This document shows positions 1 through 8,733 of a stretch of 26,617 nt of DNA, one piece after another. Under the pieces are notes generated by a model. It saw only the letters and a list, made by a program, of their open reading frames with translations. It did no database searches and was not told the DNA's origin. Origin of the DNA: Asparagopsis taxiformis (lineage: Eukaryota > Rhodophyta > Florideophyceae > Bonnemaisoniales > Bonnemaisoniaceae); the NCBI GenBank assembly GCA_030407315.1, contig JALQPE010002487.1, forward strand, positions 1-26,617, written 5' to 3'. Position 1 is the stretch's first letter; each line of letters starts with the position of its first letter. The translations under genes and the position numbers were made by a program.

Positions 1-661
1 TCAAGCTAGCCGGTGGCGCAATCGTTGCGCTGGTCCGCTTCGCGTAGCAAGCGTCGTTGGAGCGTTTTCGTTAGCTCGTCCGTTTTTTTGGTGCGTCGTG
101 CACCTGGGCATACGTAATGCTCGCCTTTACGCCGTTGCGTCACTTCGTTCATTCGCCTTGCGAACCCGACGGGGAAACGATTGACGAAGTCGTTTCGTGT
201 GCCGCGGGCGTTCAGGGCTACTACGTGAGTCAATTTTTCGTCGGCTCGTGCCTTCAGCTGTGCCGTTTTCCGTTGGCTTACTAGCTTTGTTCGCCGTTGC
301 GTATTTGTATTTCGTTTCGCGGGGTCGACCGTTGGCGTTACCTCGTTATCGTTGGCGACGCCCGCGTACGCGCTCGTATCCTGGCCAACGTGTCCGGTGG
401 CGCGTGTGCCTTCGAGTTCGAACGGAGGCCTAAGCTTCGTTAGCTTACTTCGTTTCGCGCCGCGGACGTGCGCGATTAATCTACGTGACCGTAAAGTGGT
501 CGACCCCTTTTGGGTTCGCTCGCGTCGTTCCGCATAGCCGGCGGGCTTTTCGTTTTCAGCGCGTCGATCGTTGCGCCCGCGTGGCAGGACACCGTTGTGT
601 CGTTTCGTGGTTGCCGTACGTGGCTACCGTGTTCGGCGTCGTGCCTTGATGTGGCGGTAAC
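1..661 (-). mobile_element. Element B, 3' region beyond the element A insertion
   Basis: The reverse complement aligns with 9161-9815 of element A at roughly 85% by eye, including short indels. For example, the right-end sequence CGCAACGATTGCGCCACCGG is shared exactly. Joined to 11755 across the GTAAC duplication it makes a continuous 3' region. No frame is conserved with the element A copy, so nothing here looks coding. The left end is cut by the window. Confidence 0.88.
657..661. repeat. Target-site duplication of element A, left copy (GTAAC)
   Basis: GTAAC directly precedes the TG of the left LTR and is repeated at 11750-11754 directly after the CA of the right LTR. Five bases is a usual duplication size for gypsy integrases. 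Joining the two flanks gives continuous element-B sequence, so the target was element B. Confidence 0.92.
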
Positions 662-741
662 TGTAGTATACGTGGCAATTCCGAAATTGCAAATATTTAC
701 GTTTTCCGCGGAATTCGAATTTCGGCGGACACGACCGATGA

Positions 742-796
742 CAGCAATGCTCGTGCATTGCTGGCGCATGCGCGCGCGCAACCGGCACACGTGTGC
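742..796. repeat. Palindrome cluster in the LTR
   Basis: A perfect 9-bp stem (742-750 with 755-763, loop TCGT) is followed at once by the 10-bp palindrome GCGCATGCGC (764-773) and the 12-bp palindrome GCACACGTGTGC (785-796). All three LTR copies in the window keep the cluster. The central CACGTG of the last palindrome is an E-box, a typical site for basic helix-loop-helix or bZIP proteins. Its role here is inferred. Confidence 0.6.
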
Positions 797-916
797 AACG
801 AACGTACTGGCAACGGCCAACGGACCAACGGGTCCCTACGTGTGACCCACAAGGTCCTTTCCCATTCGGGGACGTTACGAGCAGTGTTTACACTGTAAAG
901 CGATGCCATCGTGGCC

Positions 917-924
917 ATATAGGT
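917..924 (+). promoter_or_regulatory. TATA-like motif in the LTR
   Basis: ATATAGGT lies in the middle of the LTR, where a U3 promoter would be expected. In the 3' LTR the segment carrying it is tandemly duplicated. The assignment rests on motif and position only. Confidence 0.3.
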
Positions 925-1321
925 ATTGGCATCGTGCCGGGAGGGAAAGGGGACAATTCAACGATCGAGCAACGGCTCTAGTCTACGACTGACTTCTACG
1001 TTTTACGTTTACGTTTTGCCTAGCGAGGCTTCGTCTCCGTCGAGCTGCGTACTCCCTACCCATCGCCGCACGTAAGGCTGATTGCGTGTAGTGCCTCCGG
1101 GCTTGGTTGAGAGCGCCTCCGGTGACGTACCACCTCGTTTGCTAACGTAATCCTCGCGTGGATTGTTGCGTCGTGACGCTCGTGTCTACTCGCTAACCAC
1201 TCTACCTTCTACCGTTCTAACAATACAGTCAAACACCAGCGGGTGGACTGCTCGTTTCGTTTCGTAAGGACAGCGTGTCCGTAGCTCGTACCAGCTATCT
1301 AGAACTAACGTTGTTCCACAC

Positions 1322-1339
1322 TGGTCTCTCGACCTAGAA
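1322..1339 (+). other. Primer-binding site of element A
   Basis: TGGTCTCTCGACCTAGAA starts one base after the LTR end. TGG complements the CCA end of a tRNA, as expected for minus-strand priming. It is not the common initiator-Met type beginning TGGTATC. The priming tRNA cannot be named without the host tRNA set. Confidence 0.65.
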
Positions 1340-1419
1340 GTTGCTACGAGCATAACGACAACCAACGAGGTTGAGCTCTTTTACGTTAACGAAAAGCTAC
1401 GTGCTACAGACGACGGTCT

Positions 1420-3825
1420 ATGAATTACGCTGTGTCGAATTCCAGCGCGTCGCCCAGGCAACCGTTGCCAACGTCAGCGGACGCCGAAGCCGACGTGGCC
1501 TTGTCAGCAGAAGCGATCTTCGCGACTGATCGATCTATCCCGCCGGATATCGAGGCGATCGGCCAGCTACCACGTACGGTAAGCCCGTTTGAGTCCGTGA
1601 GTATGGACCCCGCAACGCGCGGTCAGCTCAACGAAGGGAACGTGACTCCCACCGCACTACGCGTAGTGTACGAAGACCTTCGAGGTCACATCGAAAGGGC
1701 GAGCGACGCGGCCGTCGACGAAGCCGTAAGGCAGAGACTCGGAGTCTCGGAGCGCGAAGCTCGTGCGTTACGTGAACGCTCAGCGACCCTCGAACGGGAA
1801 AACGAAGATTTACGAAACCGCCTCTCCGCCGTGGAGGGAAGACTCGACTCGTTTGTCGTAGTATTCAACGAAATCGTCGCCGGACGTTCCGCTCCGCCGA
1901 GCGGAAGCGATCCGAATTACGAAGAAGGCTCGCGCGCCTATAACTCGCAATCCTCCCCGGCCGTTCCGGGAGGATACCCACCAACACCCGGTCCGACGAC
2001 CCCGACAACGTACGGAAGGGGGGCGACAGTGCAACGAGCCATCGCCAACCCCAACGAGACGCCACGAAGGCAATTACGTTTTAACGATACGCCAGACCAC
2101 GCGCGGTCGGCGGACGCAGCACGAGCTGCGCAATTCGATACGAGAGCTCCCCCGCCACGTGAGACGTACATTCCGTGGCTGGGAACGTTCGGCACGACGG
2201 ACACGCGAGTCCACGAAAACGAACGTGCCGACGCGGTACGCTTACCAGGGAACGCCCTCGGACCCGTTTGCCACGCGTTGGCAGAGCACACGACAATGCT
2301 CGACGCATTTGCGAACGTGGTGTCGTACCGCATGTACCGACTTAACGATGTACGTGAACATCTCTACGTGAACGAGAGTCAAAGCGTACATAAGCTCAAA
2401 CGTGAGCTGGAGGGACTTTTCCCTACGTTAAAGCCGTTCTCCGGCCGGAATCCGATTACGTTGCTCGGATTCCTCGCCCAAATACGTGATGGGTTCAGCA
2501 CACTCGGAGTGTGCGAGGGAGTGGCAGTACGTGCGCTGCACTTCTTCCTCGAAGGGGACGCCCGACGGTTCTACGATTCCCAGTGTACGACTGGCGTGAT
2601 CACGACTGATCCGACGAAGAGGTTCTCGTGGCCTCACGTAATCAACGCGTTGATTAAACGATACCTGCAAGACGACGTGCTGCAGGAGGCCTACGAAAAG
2701 GTCACGATGATCACGCAGAGTCCTAATGAGGACGAGAATCAGTACGCTGATAGACTCGACACCGCCACGCGGGCGTGCAACTACGTGTTTACGGATCGAC
2801 TCCTCGTTCACCACTACGTACGTGGTTTGCTGCCCTCGACGCGGGCAGCCGTGACGGAACGACTCCGGTCACTCCCCGAACGAGAGAGGAACGACCTCAC
2901 CGTTGTGAGACGACTGGCGACGGCCGAAGGAACGACCTTCCGTGCACGTACGGCAGCTGTCGCGTCAGCCGCGAAACCGAAAGTGCGGTTTCCGGTGAAG
3001 CCTACGTTGGCTATTTCCGACCACGAGTCGAGGAAGTTCGCGGACTACGGTGAGTCCGCGTACTTACGTAATGAACGGGCTAGCGAGCCCAGTTACCACG
3101 ATGGTAACCCGAACATCCCCACGAGGGACGATGACGACGTATCGCTCGCTGCGGCTCACGTTGCCGAGAATTTGGAGGCGATCCTCTTCACGAACGGGCC
3201 GCCGCCCAACGATACGAAAACGGCGAACGAAAAGCCGGACGAGCTCGAAGCTCGATTGAACCGTCCATGCGAGGACGTGCCGAAGCTCATGAGCGAGCAG
3301 ACGCAATTGGCGCACTCCGTAATCCCGAATGATTACTGGACGCTGTCGTGTTGGTCATGCCGCGAAGATGGCCACTCGACGTTTACGTGTCCGCGTCTGA
3401 CGCCAGATCAACGGATCTTTTTCGCGTACAAGTACTACCTCTTCCACGTGAAGAGCAACCCACGTCAGGCTGAGTACTTCCGCCAACGAATGGCCAAACG
3501 TAACCAGGAACGACCTGATGAGCGAGGGAACGTGACCCCGCGGAGGTACGGCACGCCGCCTACGATACTCCGAAACCCCAATCGTGACGGGGGAAGGCCC
3601 TTCGACAGGCGCCGCGGCGACTTTCGTAATGACCGACGTGACCCCCGCCCGTTGGCGAACGAACGAAATGGCCAGCGTAATGGCCGCAGCGGAGTCTACG
3701 TGACGACCTCCGCTGACGAAACACCACTCGAGGTGGAAACGAGTCACGATGACGAACGAGCTTCGTGGGCTCACGACGACGACGTGTCGAACGGCCCCGC
3801 GCCGGAAAACGACCAGGCGATGTAG
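1420..3825 (+). CDS. gag: Gag capsid/nucleocapsid protein, element A
   Basis: This 801-residue protein forms the virus-like particle and packages the element RNA. Residues ~90-150 are a charged heptad-rich segment, probably a coiled coil. Residues ~335-500 resemble a retrotransposon gag (capsid) domain, including a PFSGRNP segment. A CCHC zinc knuckle is visible as C644-X2-C647-X4-H652-X4-C657 and is followed by a very Arg/Asn-rich tail, consistent with RNA binding. ATG 1420 is the first in-frame ATG after the leader. The frame ends at TAG 3823-3825, 73 bases after the pol frame opens at 3753. The translation is identical to that of the copy in element B. Confidence 0.93.
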   Translation: MNYAVSNSSASPRQPLPTSADAEADVALSAEAIFATDRSIPPDIEAIGQLPRTVSPFESVSMDPATRGQLNEGNVTPTALRVVYEDLRGHIERASDAAVDEAVRQRLGVSEREARALRERSATLERENEDLRNRLSAVEGRLDSFVVVFNEIVAGRSAPPSGSDPNYEEGSRAYNSQSSPAVPGGYPPTPGPTTPTTYGRGATVQRAIANPNETPRRQLRFNDTPDHARSADAARAAQFDTRAPPPRETYIPWLGTFGTTDTRVHENERADAVRLPGNALGPVCHALAEHTTMLDAFANVVSYRMYRLNDVREHLYVNESQSVHKLKRELEGLFPTLKPFSGRNPITLLGFLAQIRDGFSTLGVCEGVAVRALHFFLEGDARRFYDSQCTTGVITTDPTKRFSWPHVINALIKRYLQDDVLQEAYEKVTMITQSPNEDENQYADRLDTATRACNYVFTDRLLVHHYVRGLLPSTRAAVTERLRSLPERERNDLTVVRRLATAEGTTFRARTAAVASAAKPKVRFPVKPTLAISDHESRKFADYGESAYLRNERASEPSYHDGNPNIPTRDDDDVSLAAAHVAENLEAILFTNGPPPNDTKTANEKPDELEARLNRPCEDVPKLMSEQTQLAHSVIPNDYWTLSCWSCREDGHSTFTCPRLTPDQRIFFAYKYYLFHVKSNPRQAEYFRQRMAKRNQERPDERGNVTPRRYGTPPTILRNPNRDGGRPFDRRRGDFRNDRRDPRPLANERNGQRNGRSGVYVTTSADETPLEVETSHDDERASWAHDDDVSNGPAPENDQAM

Positions 3826-6800
3826 GTCACGAGCCACCCACATCGCCTGAACCCTTACGTGAAAGGGGGACGACCGACGTCGATGATTGGTCCTCCGCAG
3901 GCTCACCGATGAACGAGAGTTACGTAAAGCTCACGGCCGCGAAGGCCAACTCGAGTCACACGACACCCGACGTGGGGGAAGAAACGAAGTCCGACGGGAC
4001 AAACGAACCTCACACGAAGAGGAAGCCTCGCAGACGAGCGAGACGCGCTACCCGGAAGCACGACGCTTCCGAGCGCGAGAAAGCCAAGCACGCGGCTTAT
4101 ACGAAGCGTTTCGACGCAAAAGAAGCCATACGGGCTCACACGATGAAGCGACGAACCGCTAGCGAAGACGTAGACCGCGCGCCGGTCAGGACCGAACCGT
4201 TGGTCCTCGACGGGCATACGTGCCTACTTGCGTCGAAGCATTATATCGTATCCGGAACGATCGGACTAGACCTCAACGTGATGAGGGCGATTACCATCGC
4301 GATGGATACGTGCAGCGGCTACAACTTGATACGAACAAGTTTACTACCCTACGACTGGGTCGACCGCTGTCTACGTGACGAAGAGCTACCGAAGCTCGGA
4401 GACGCCAACAGGCGACGTTTGCCTATCGAAGGCGCCATCCTGCTTCGCGTCAGGCTGGGGAACTCGCTGTTCCGCGTAAAATTCTTCGTAGCCAACACGC
4501 TGGCTGTTCCCGTTATAATGGGCACGTCGTTCATGTCGAAGCATGTCGATGCTATACGCTGTCGAGCGCAGACAATCGACCTCCACCGGGGGGATACGAT
4601 ACCCATTATCGCGGAGGGCGATACGAAGACTCCGTACGAGGAGGGGGAAGAGACGAATCCAAACGTGGAGCCCCCGAAACGCCGCGAGCGTAACGCGGCC
4701 TCGAATAGGCCGAGCCGAACGTTCTCGGTTCGCCTGACGAAGTACACGCGTGTACCGGCGATGTCGCAACGGACCGTCAACGTGACGACGGATGCGACCG
4801 GACTCGTGTTCCTCGAACCGAAAGCGTCGGTGCAATTCCGGCATGGGCTGCGCATAGCCAACGGAGTGGTCGACGTAGGACCCAGAGAGACGTTCTCTAT
4901 TATCGTATCTAGCTTCACGAAGAAGGACCGCGAGCTGCCGAAAGGCGCGACGATTGCGTACGCGGTACGCTCCCCGTTGGGAATCGTCCCACTCAAGCGT
5001 GAGGGCGGCGAAGCCCTCGCGAAGGTTTTGAACCTACCGCTAGTCGACGCGACGACGCGGACGAGCACGAACGGGTTGGGCGACGAAACGCCAGACCCGT
5101 TGGTCAACGAAAAGGGGAACGACCCCGCCACGGATTGGCAGTCGACAATCGATTTGTCGCACCTCGACGACGAGGATTTACGAAAGCGCATCAACGAGAT
5201 GCTAGCCACACATTCGTCAATGTGGACGAGCGGACGCCTCGGCGAAATCAATGCTACGGAGCATCGAATCGAACTCGAACCAGGCACGAGGCCCATACGT
5301 TCAATGCCCTATCGTCAGGGTCCGGCTCTACGTACGATAGCCGAGGAGCAGATCACGAAGATGCTCAACGAAGGGGTTATCGAACCCGCGTCCAGCGAAT
5401 GGGCGTCACCAATCGTGCTGGTGCCGAAGAAGGACGGATCCTTACGTTTCTGTGTCGATTACAGACGTTTGAACGCGAAAACGATCGCCGATTCGTATCC
5501 ACTTCCGCGTATGGAAGATTGCCTCGATTCGCTTGGCGACGCCGCCATCTTTACGACACTTGACTGTAACGCCGGTTACTGGCAAGTGCCCGTCTCCGCC
5601 GAGGACCGTGATAAGACAACGTTTACGTCTTTCATGGGAACGTATCGCTACGTGCGAATGCCATTCGGGCTACGAAATGCCCCCACTACGTTTCAGCGGA
5701 CGTTGGACATAATCCTATCCGGAGTACGTTGGCAATCGTGCCTTGTTTACTTGGACGACGTAATCGTCTTTTCGAAAGACCTCGAGTCTCACCTGGGTCA
5801 CGTTGACCAGGTGCTTTCCCTGCTACGCGCAGCAGGAGTAACGTTAAAGCTCACGAAGTGCTCGTTCTTTCAACCACGAGTTGACTACCTGGGGCACGTG
5901 ATTACCCCAGGGAAGCTGCACGTCGCAGCTCGGAACAAGGAAGCCTTTCGTACGGCTACGTTCCCGCGGGATAAGACGCAGTGCCGATCGTTTTTGGGCG
6001 CGGCCAACGTTTACCGCCGTTTCGTAAAGGCGTACGCCGAGATCGCTCGGCCACTCAACACGATGTTGAAGAAGGACGCTTCCCCCGATTGGACGAATCC
6101 AACTGACGCGCAAACGAATGCGTTCGAAACGTTGAAGACAATACTGGTGTCGCCACCAGTATTGCACCTTCCGAAGGCGGGACGTCCGTTCATGATCGAT
6201 ACCGACGCGTCGGCGTATCAGCTGGGAGCTACGTTGCTCCAACAGCAGAACGAAGATAAGCCCAACGAATGGGTGCCGATTGGGTACTGGTCGAAGACCC
6301 TTAACGAAACCGAACGCGGTTACTCAGCGACCGAGCGCGAGTGCTACTCCGTCGTCTGGGCGATAACGTCGCTCCGACCCTACGTAGAGGGTCAGCAGTT
6401 CACCGTACGTACGGACCACGAAGCCTTGCGTTGGCTAATGACGCTTACGGACGCGTCCGGACGACTACTACGATGGAGGCTACGCGTTGCCGAATTCGAT
6501 TTCGAAGTTACGTACAGGCCTGGGCGCGTGCACCAGGTACCTGACGCTTTATCACGCGTGATATCTACGTATGACGACGGTCGACCCGTTGACGATGACG
6601 TACCATCGTACGGGGACGCAGTCCTCGTGACGACTCGCAGTCGGCGACAACCCACACGAAAAGGGCAAGGACGAACGACGTCCGTACGTAAAGAGGCACC
6701 GAATGCCAGGGGTCACGACGACCCGTCGAACGAGACTCGTGACGAACGAGCACCAGCCGCGACGGCTGGCAACGAGGGACTCGAGTTCAACCGCGACGCG

Positions 6801-8078
6801 TCGCTCGATGACGTTCTCGACGAGGAACCGGATTTCCTCGACGAACAGCGCGCTGCTGAAGACGATTCGGCACGCGTGCCACCAGCTGACGTTCAGCTTC
6901 CCATTACGAGGGACGAGCTTATCGAAGCTCAACGCGAGGACACGTTCTGTCAAACGATACTGACACGACAATCCGAGACGCAGGACGCTGCATTCTTCGA
7001 AGGCCACGATGGCCTACTCCGACGCCGGAACCCTCACGACGAGGAACGTACACAAATCGTTGTGCCGGCCTCGTTACGCCCGAGGCTGCTGGAGTTAACG
7101 CACCACCACGTCCTCGCTGGACATCCCGGACAAACACGTATGTACTACACCCTACGGAGGACGTACTACTGGCCCGCGATGGCCGCCGACATCCACGCAA
7201 CGGTACGAAACTGCGTTGGATGTGCGAAGAACCGCGTGAAGCTTCGCAAACGGACGAACCCGTTACGTTTATTCCCGGCTACGGAGCCGTTGCGAGACCT
7301 ATGTATCGACATACTAGGTCCGCTTACGAAGACCACGCGTGGTAACCGATTTATCCTCGTTATAACGGACCGCTTTACGAAGCTAACCAGAGTCGTACCT
7401 CTACGAAATATCGATTCCGCCAACGTGGCGAGCGCGTTCGTCAACGCGTGGGTCTTCTCGTATGGACCCCCACGGACGCTCATAAGCGATAACGGAAAGC
7501 AGTTCGCTGCTAAGTTTTTCCAGCGCGTCTGCAACGAAATCGGCGTGACGAACGTCTTTACGTCGACGTACCACCCCCAAACGAACGGGCAGGTGGAGCG
7601 CTACAACAGGACGATCCTGGCGATGCTGCGCAATTACGTGAACGAAAACCAGAACGACTGGGATCGATACGCATCGGCGTTAACGTTTGCGTACAACACG
7701 CATGTGCATTCGAGCACGGGCACGACGCCCTTCGATTTGATTCTCACGAATCCACCGCCACCGTTGGCGCTACACACGTCGGTAACGAACCGCGAACTAC
7801 CCGACGGGGGAGGGCGAGCCACTTACGTGCGTGAGCTCGCCACAACGATGGATAACGCGTATCGAACGCTGACGGCCGCGCAGGCACGTTATAAACGAAA
7901 TTTCGACAAACGAGTCCGTGTCTCGAATCGAAACATCCGCGCGGGAGAATACGTATTCATCGACCCGACGGACGGGACCACGAAGGGCACGAAGCTCGGA
8001 AACCACGCGTTGGGACCGTTCCGCGTACTACGTAACGTAACGACGTACGAACGTTCGTCATCCAACGAGGAGACGTAG
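3765..8078 (+). CDS. pol: Pol polyprotein (protease, RT, RNase H, integrase), element A
   Basis: The frame opens at 3753, and codon 1 here is GTG 3765, so it is probably made as a Gag-Pol fusion by -1 frameshifting. Counting from 3765, an aspartic protease motif D181-T-C-S-G departs from the usual D-T/S-G-A/S. Reverse transcriptase spans about 520-720, with catalytic D600 and Y-L-D-D at 662-665. RNase H follows (~810-930, IDTDAS). Integrase has the HHCC zinc site (H1113-1120, C1150 and C1153), the catalytic triad D1182, D1242, E1278 with 35 residues between the last two, and a GPF motif near 1417. The frame ends at TAG 8076-8078, just after the GPF motif and before the chromodomain, which continues in another frame. 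Otherwise it is intact. Confidence 0.95.
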   Translation: MGSRRRRVERPRAGKRPGDVGHEPPTSPEPLRERGTTDVDDWSSAGSPMNESYVKLTAAKANSSHTTPDVGEETKSDGTNEPHTKRKPRRRARRATRKHDASEREKAKHAAYTKRFDAKEAIRAHTMKRRTASEDVDRAPVRTEPLVLDGHTCLLASKHYIVSGTIGLDLNVMRAITIAMDTCSGYNLIRTSLLPYDWVDRCLRDEELPKLGDANRRRLPIEGAILLRVRLGNSLFRVKFFVANTLAVPVIMGTSFMSKHVDAIRCRAQTIDLHRGDTIPIIAEGDTKTPYEEGEETNPNVEPPKRRERNAASNRPSRTFSVRLTKYTRVPAMSQRTVNVTTDATGLVFLEPKASVQFRHGLRIANGVVDVGPRETFSIIVSSFTKKDRELPKGATIAYAVRSPLGIVPLKREGGEALAKVLNLPLVDATTRTSTNGLGDETPDPLVNEKGNDPATDWQSTIDLSHLDDEDLRKRINEMLATHSSMWTSGRLGEINATEHRIELEPGTRPIRSMPYRQGPALRTIAEEQITKMLNEGVIEPASSEWASPIVLVPKKDGSLRFCVDYRRLNAKTIADSYPLPRMEDCLDSLGDAAIFTTLDCNAGYWQVPVSAEDRDKTTFTSFMGTYRYVRMPFGLRNAPTTFQRTLDIILSGVRWQSCLVYLDDVIVFSKDLESHLGHVDQVLSLLRAAGVTLKLTKCSFFQPRVDYLGHVITPGKLHVAARNKEAFRTATFPRDKTQCRSFLGAANVYRRFVKAYAEIARPLNTMLKKDASPDWTNPTDAQTNAFETLKTILVSPPVLHLPKAGRPFMIDTDASAYQLGATLLQQQNEDKPNEWVPIGYWSKTLNETERGYSATERECYSVVWAITSLRPYVEGQQFTVRTDHEALRWLMTLTDASGRLLRWRLRVAEFDFEVTYRPGRVHQVPDALSRVISTYDDGRPVDDDVPSYGDAVLVTTRSRRQPTRKGQGRTTSVRKEAPNARGHDDPSNETRDERAPAATAGNEGLEFNRDASLDDVLDEEPDFLDEQRAAEDDSARVPPADVQLPITRDELIEAQREDTFCQTILTRQSETQDAAFFEGHDGLLRRRNPHDEERTQIVVPASLRPRLLELTHHHVLAGHPGQTRMYYTLRRTYYWPAMAADIHATVRNCVGCAKNRVKLRKRTNPLRLFPATEPLRDLCIDILGPLTKTTRGNRFILVITDRFTKLTRVVPLRNIDSANVASAFVNAWVFSYGPPRTLISDNGKQFAAKFFQRVCNEIGVTNVFTSTYHPQTNGQVERYNRTILAMLRNYVNENQNDWDRYASALTFAYNTHVHSSTGTTPFDLILTNPPPPLALHTSVTNRELPDGGGRATYVRELATTMDNAYRTLTAAQARYKRNFDKRVRVSNRNIRAGEYVFIDPTDGTTKGTKLGNHALGPFRVLRNVTTYERSSSNEET
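3804..3849 (+). promoter_or_regulatory. Putative -1 ribosomal frameshift signal, gag-pol junction (A)
   Basis: Pol is in the -1 frame relative to gag and has no ATG in the overlap; its first in-frame ATG is 3909. In gag register the heptamer at 3804-3810 reads G GAA AAC, ending in the shift-prone AAAAC. After a 3-base spacer, 3814-3823 (CAGGCGATGT) pairs perfectly with 3840-3849 (ACATCGCCTG). Inside that stem, 3825-3827 can pair with 3836-3838. A second small hairpin follows at 3852-3867. The gag stop lies within the stem. The P-site half (GGA) is not the canonical XXX, and the spacer is shorter than the usual 5-9. Confidence 0.6.
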
Positions 8079-8359
8079 TTGAACGTGTCAACTCGGACCG
8101 CGTTGCGTACGCGCCAACGCCGGCGAACGCGCCCCCGCCGGAGCCATACGATGCCACCGAGGCAGACCTCGACAAGAACCGCGACGGTCCGGCGTATGTA
8201 GTAGACGACCTACTCAACCACCGCGTGAACGAGGACGGAACGTTAGACTTCCTCGTGAAGTGGATCGGGTATCGTACCCCTACGTGGGAGCCCCGCCGGA
8301 ACGTATCTGAAGAGAGCGTCTCTCGATACTTCGCACGCGTGCGACGAGCAACAACGTGA
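8036..8359 (+). pseudogene. Out-of-frame C-terminal pol segment with chromodomain, element A
   Basis: The -1 frame relative to pol is open from 8036 to TGA 8357-8359. From about 8042 it reads as the natural continuation of the integrase C-terminus, then a Pro/Ala linker. A chromodomain follows at about 8195-8341, with conserved aromatics in YVVDDLL, LVKWIGY and TWEP. Such chromodomains tether integrase to modified histones and direct integration into chromatin. No good ATG precedes it. The homology break between the frames falls at about 8045-8048, where loss of one base would explain the shift. Element B has the same break. It could be a disabling mutation, a second recoding site, or a consensus error. 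Confidence 0.8.
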
Positions 8360-8715
8360 AAGGCCACGACGGCCCCCGAAAACGCACACGAGCGTCGGGT
8401 TAAGCGCACGCGTGCGCGACGTTGCACGATGCAACAAACGAAGGCGACGAGCCGCACGAACGAGAAGCGAAGGCACAACGAGTGGCCGGGACGTCCACCC
8501 TTGCGTTGGGGGGGCGCGATGCGTGCTAGAGCCGTCGCTCTTTTCGTTTTCGACACCATACGTTGGTGGAGGCACGAGCGCCAACGAAAGATTGGACGAC
8601 GAGTCCACGCGCGGACGATTCACACGATGTGAAGAGCCACGACTGGCTCGACAGTGTTGACCGCCCCACGGGCAAAGGTGACGACACCACGGGCCACGGA
8701 CGGACAACACGTCAG

Positions 8716-8733
8716 ATTTTTCGCGCGAAAAAT
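8716..8733. repeat. 18-bp perfect palindrome
   Basis: ATTTTTCGCGCGAAAAAT reads the same on both strands. It lies ~360 bp after the chromodomain stop in an A/T-rich pocket of otherwise GC-rich sequence. The same palindrome is present in element B near 12209-12226. Confidence 0.7.

Larger units (their letters stand above)
662..1320 (+). repeat. 5' LTR of element A (659 bp)
   Basis: It starts TGTAGTATAC and ends TTGTTCCACA, with TG...CA ends. It matches the reverse complement of 19621-20280 apart from one base in an A/T run. Its own partner LTR at 11063-11749 differs by a 23-bp duplication, a G/A change (1072 versus 11496) and a rearranged last ~45 bp. It should carry the promoter of the element. 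A TATA-like ATATAGGT lies at 917-924, and a cluster of palindromes lies at 742-796. Confidence 0.93.

Noticed and set aside
4349..5296. 315-codon antisense frame opposite pol
   Set aside because: It is a shadow of pol on the other strand, rich in Ser/Arg from sense codon bias, with no recognisable motif.
3909..8078. Independent pol initiation at ATG 3909
   Set aside because: It is possible, but gypsy elements normally make pol as a Gag fusion, and the compact heptamer plus stem at 3804-3849 explains the overlap better.
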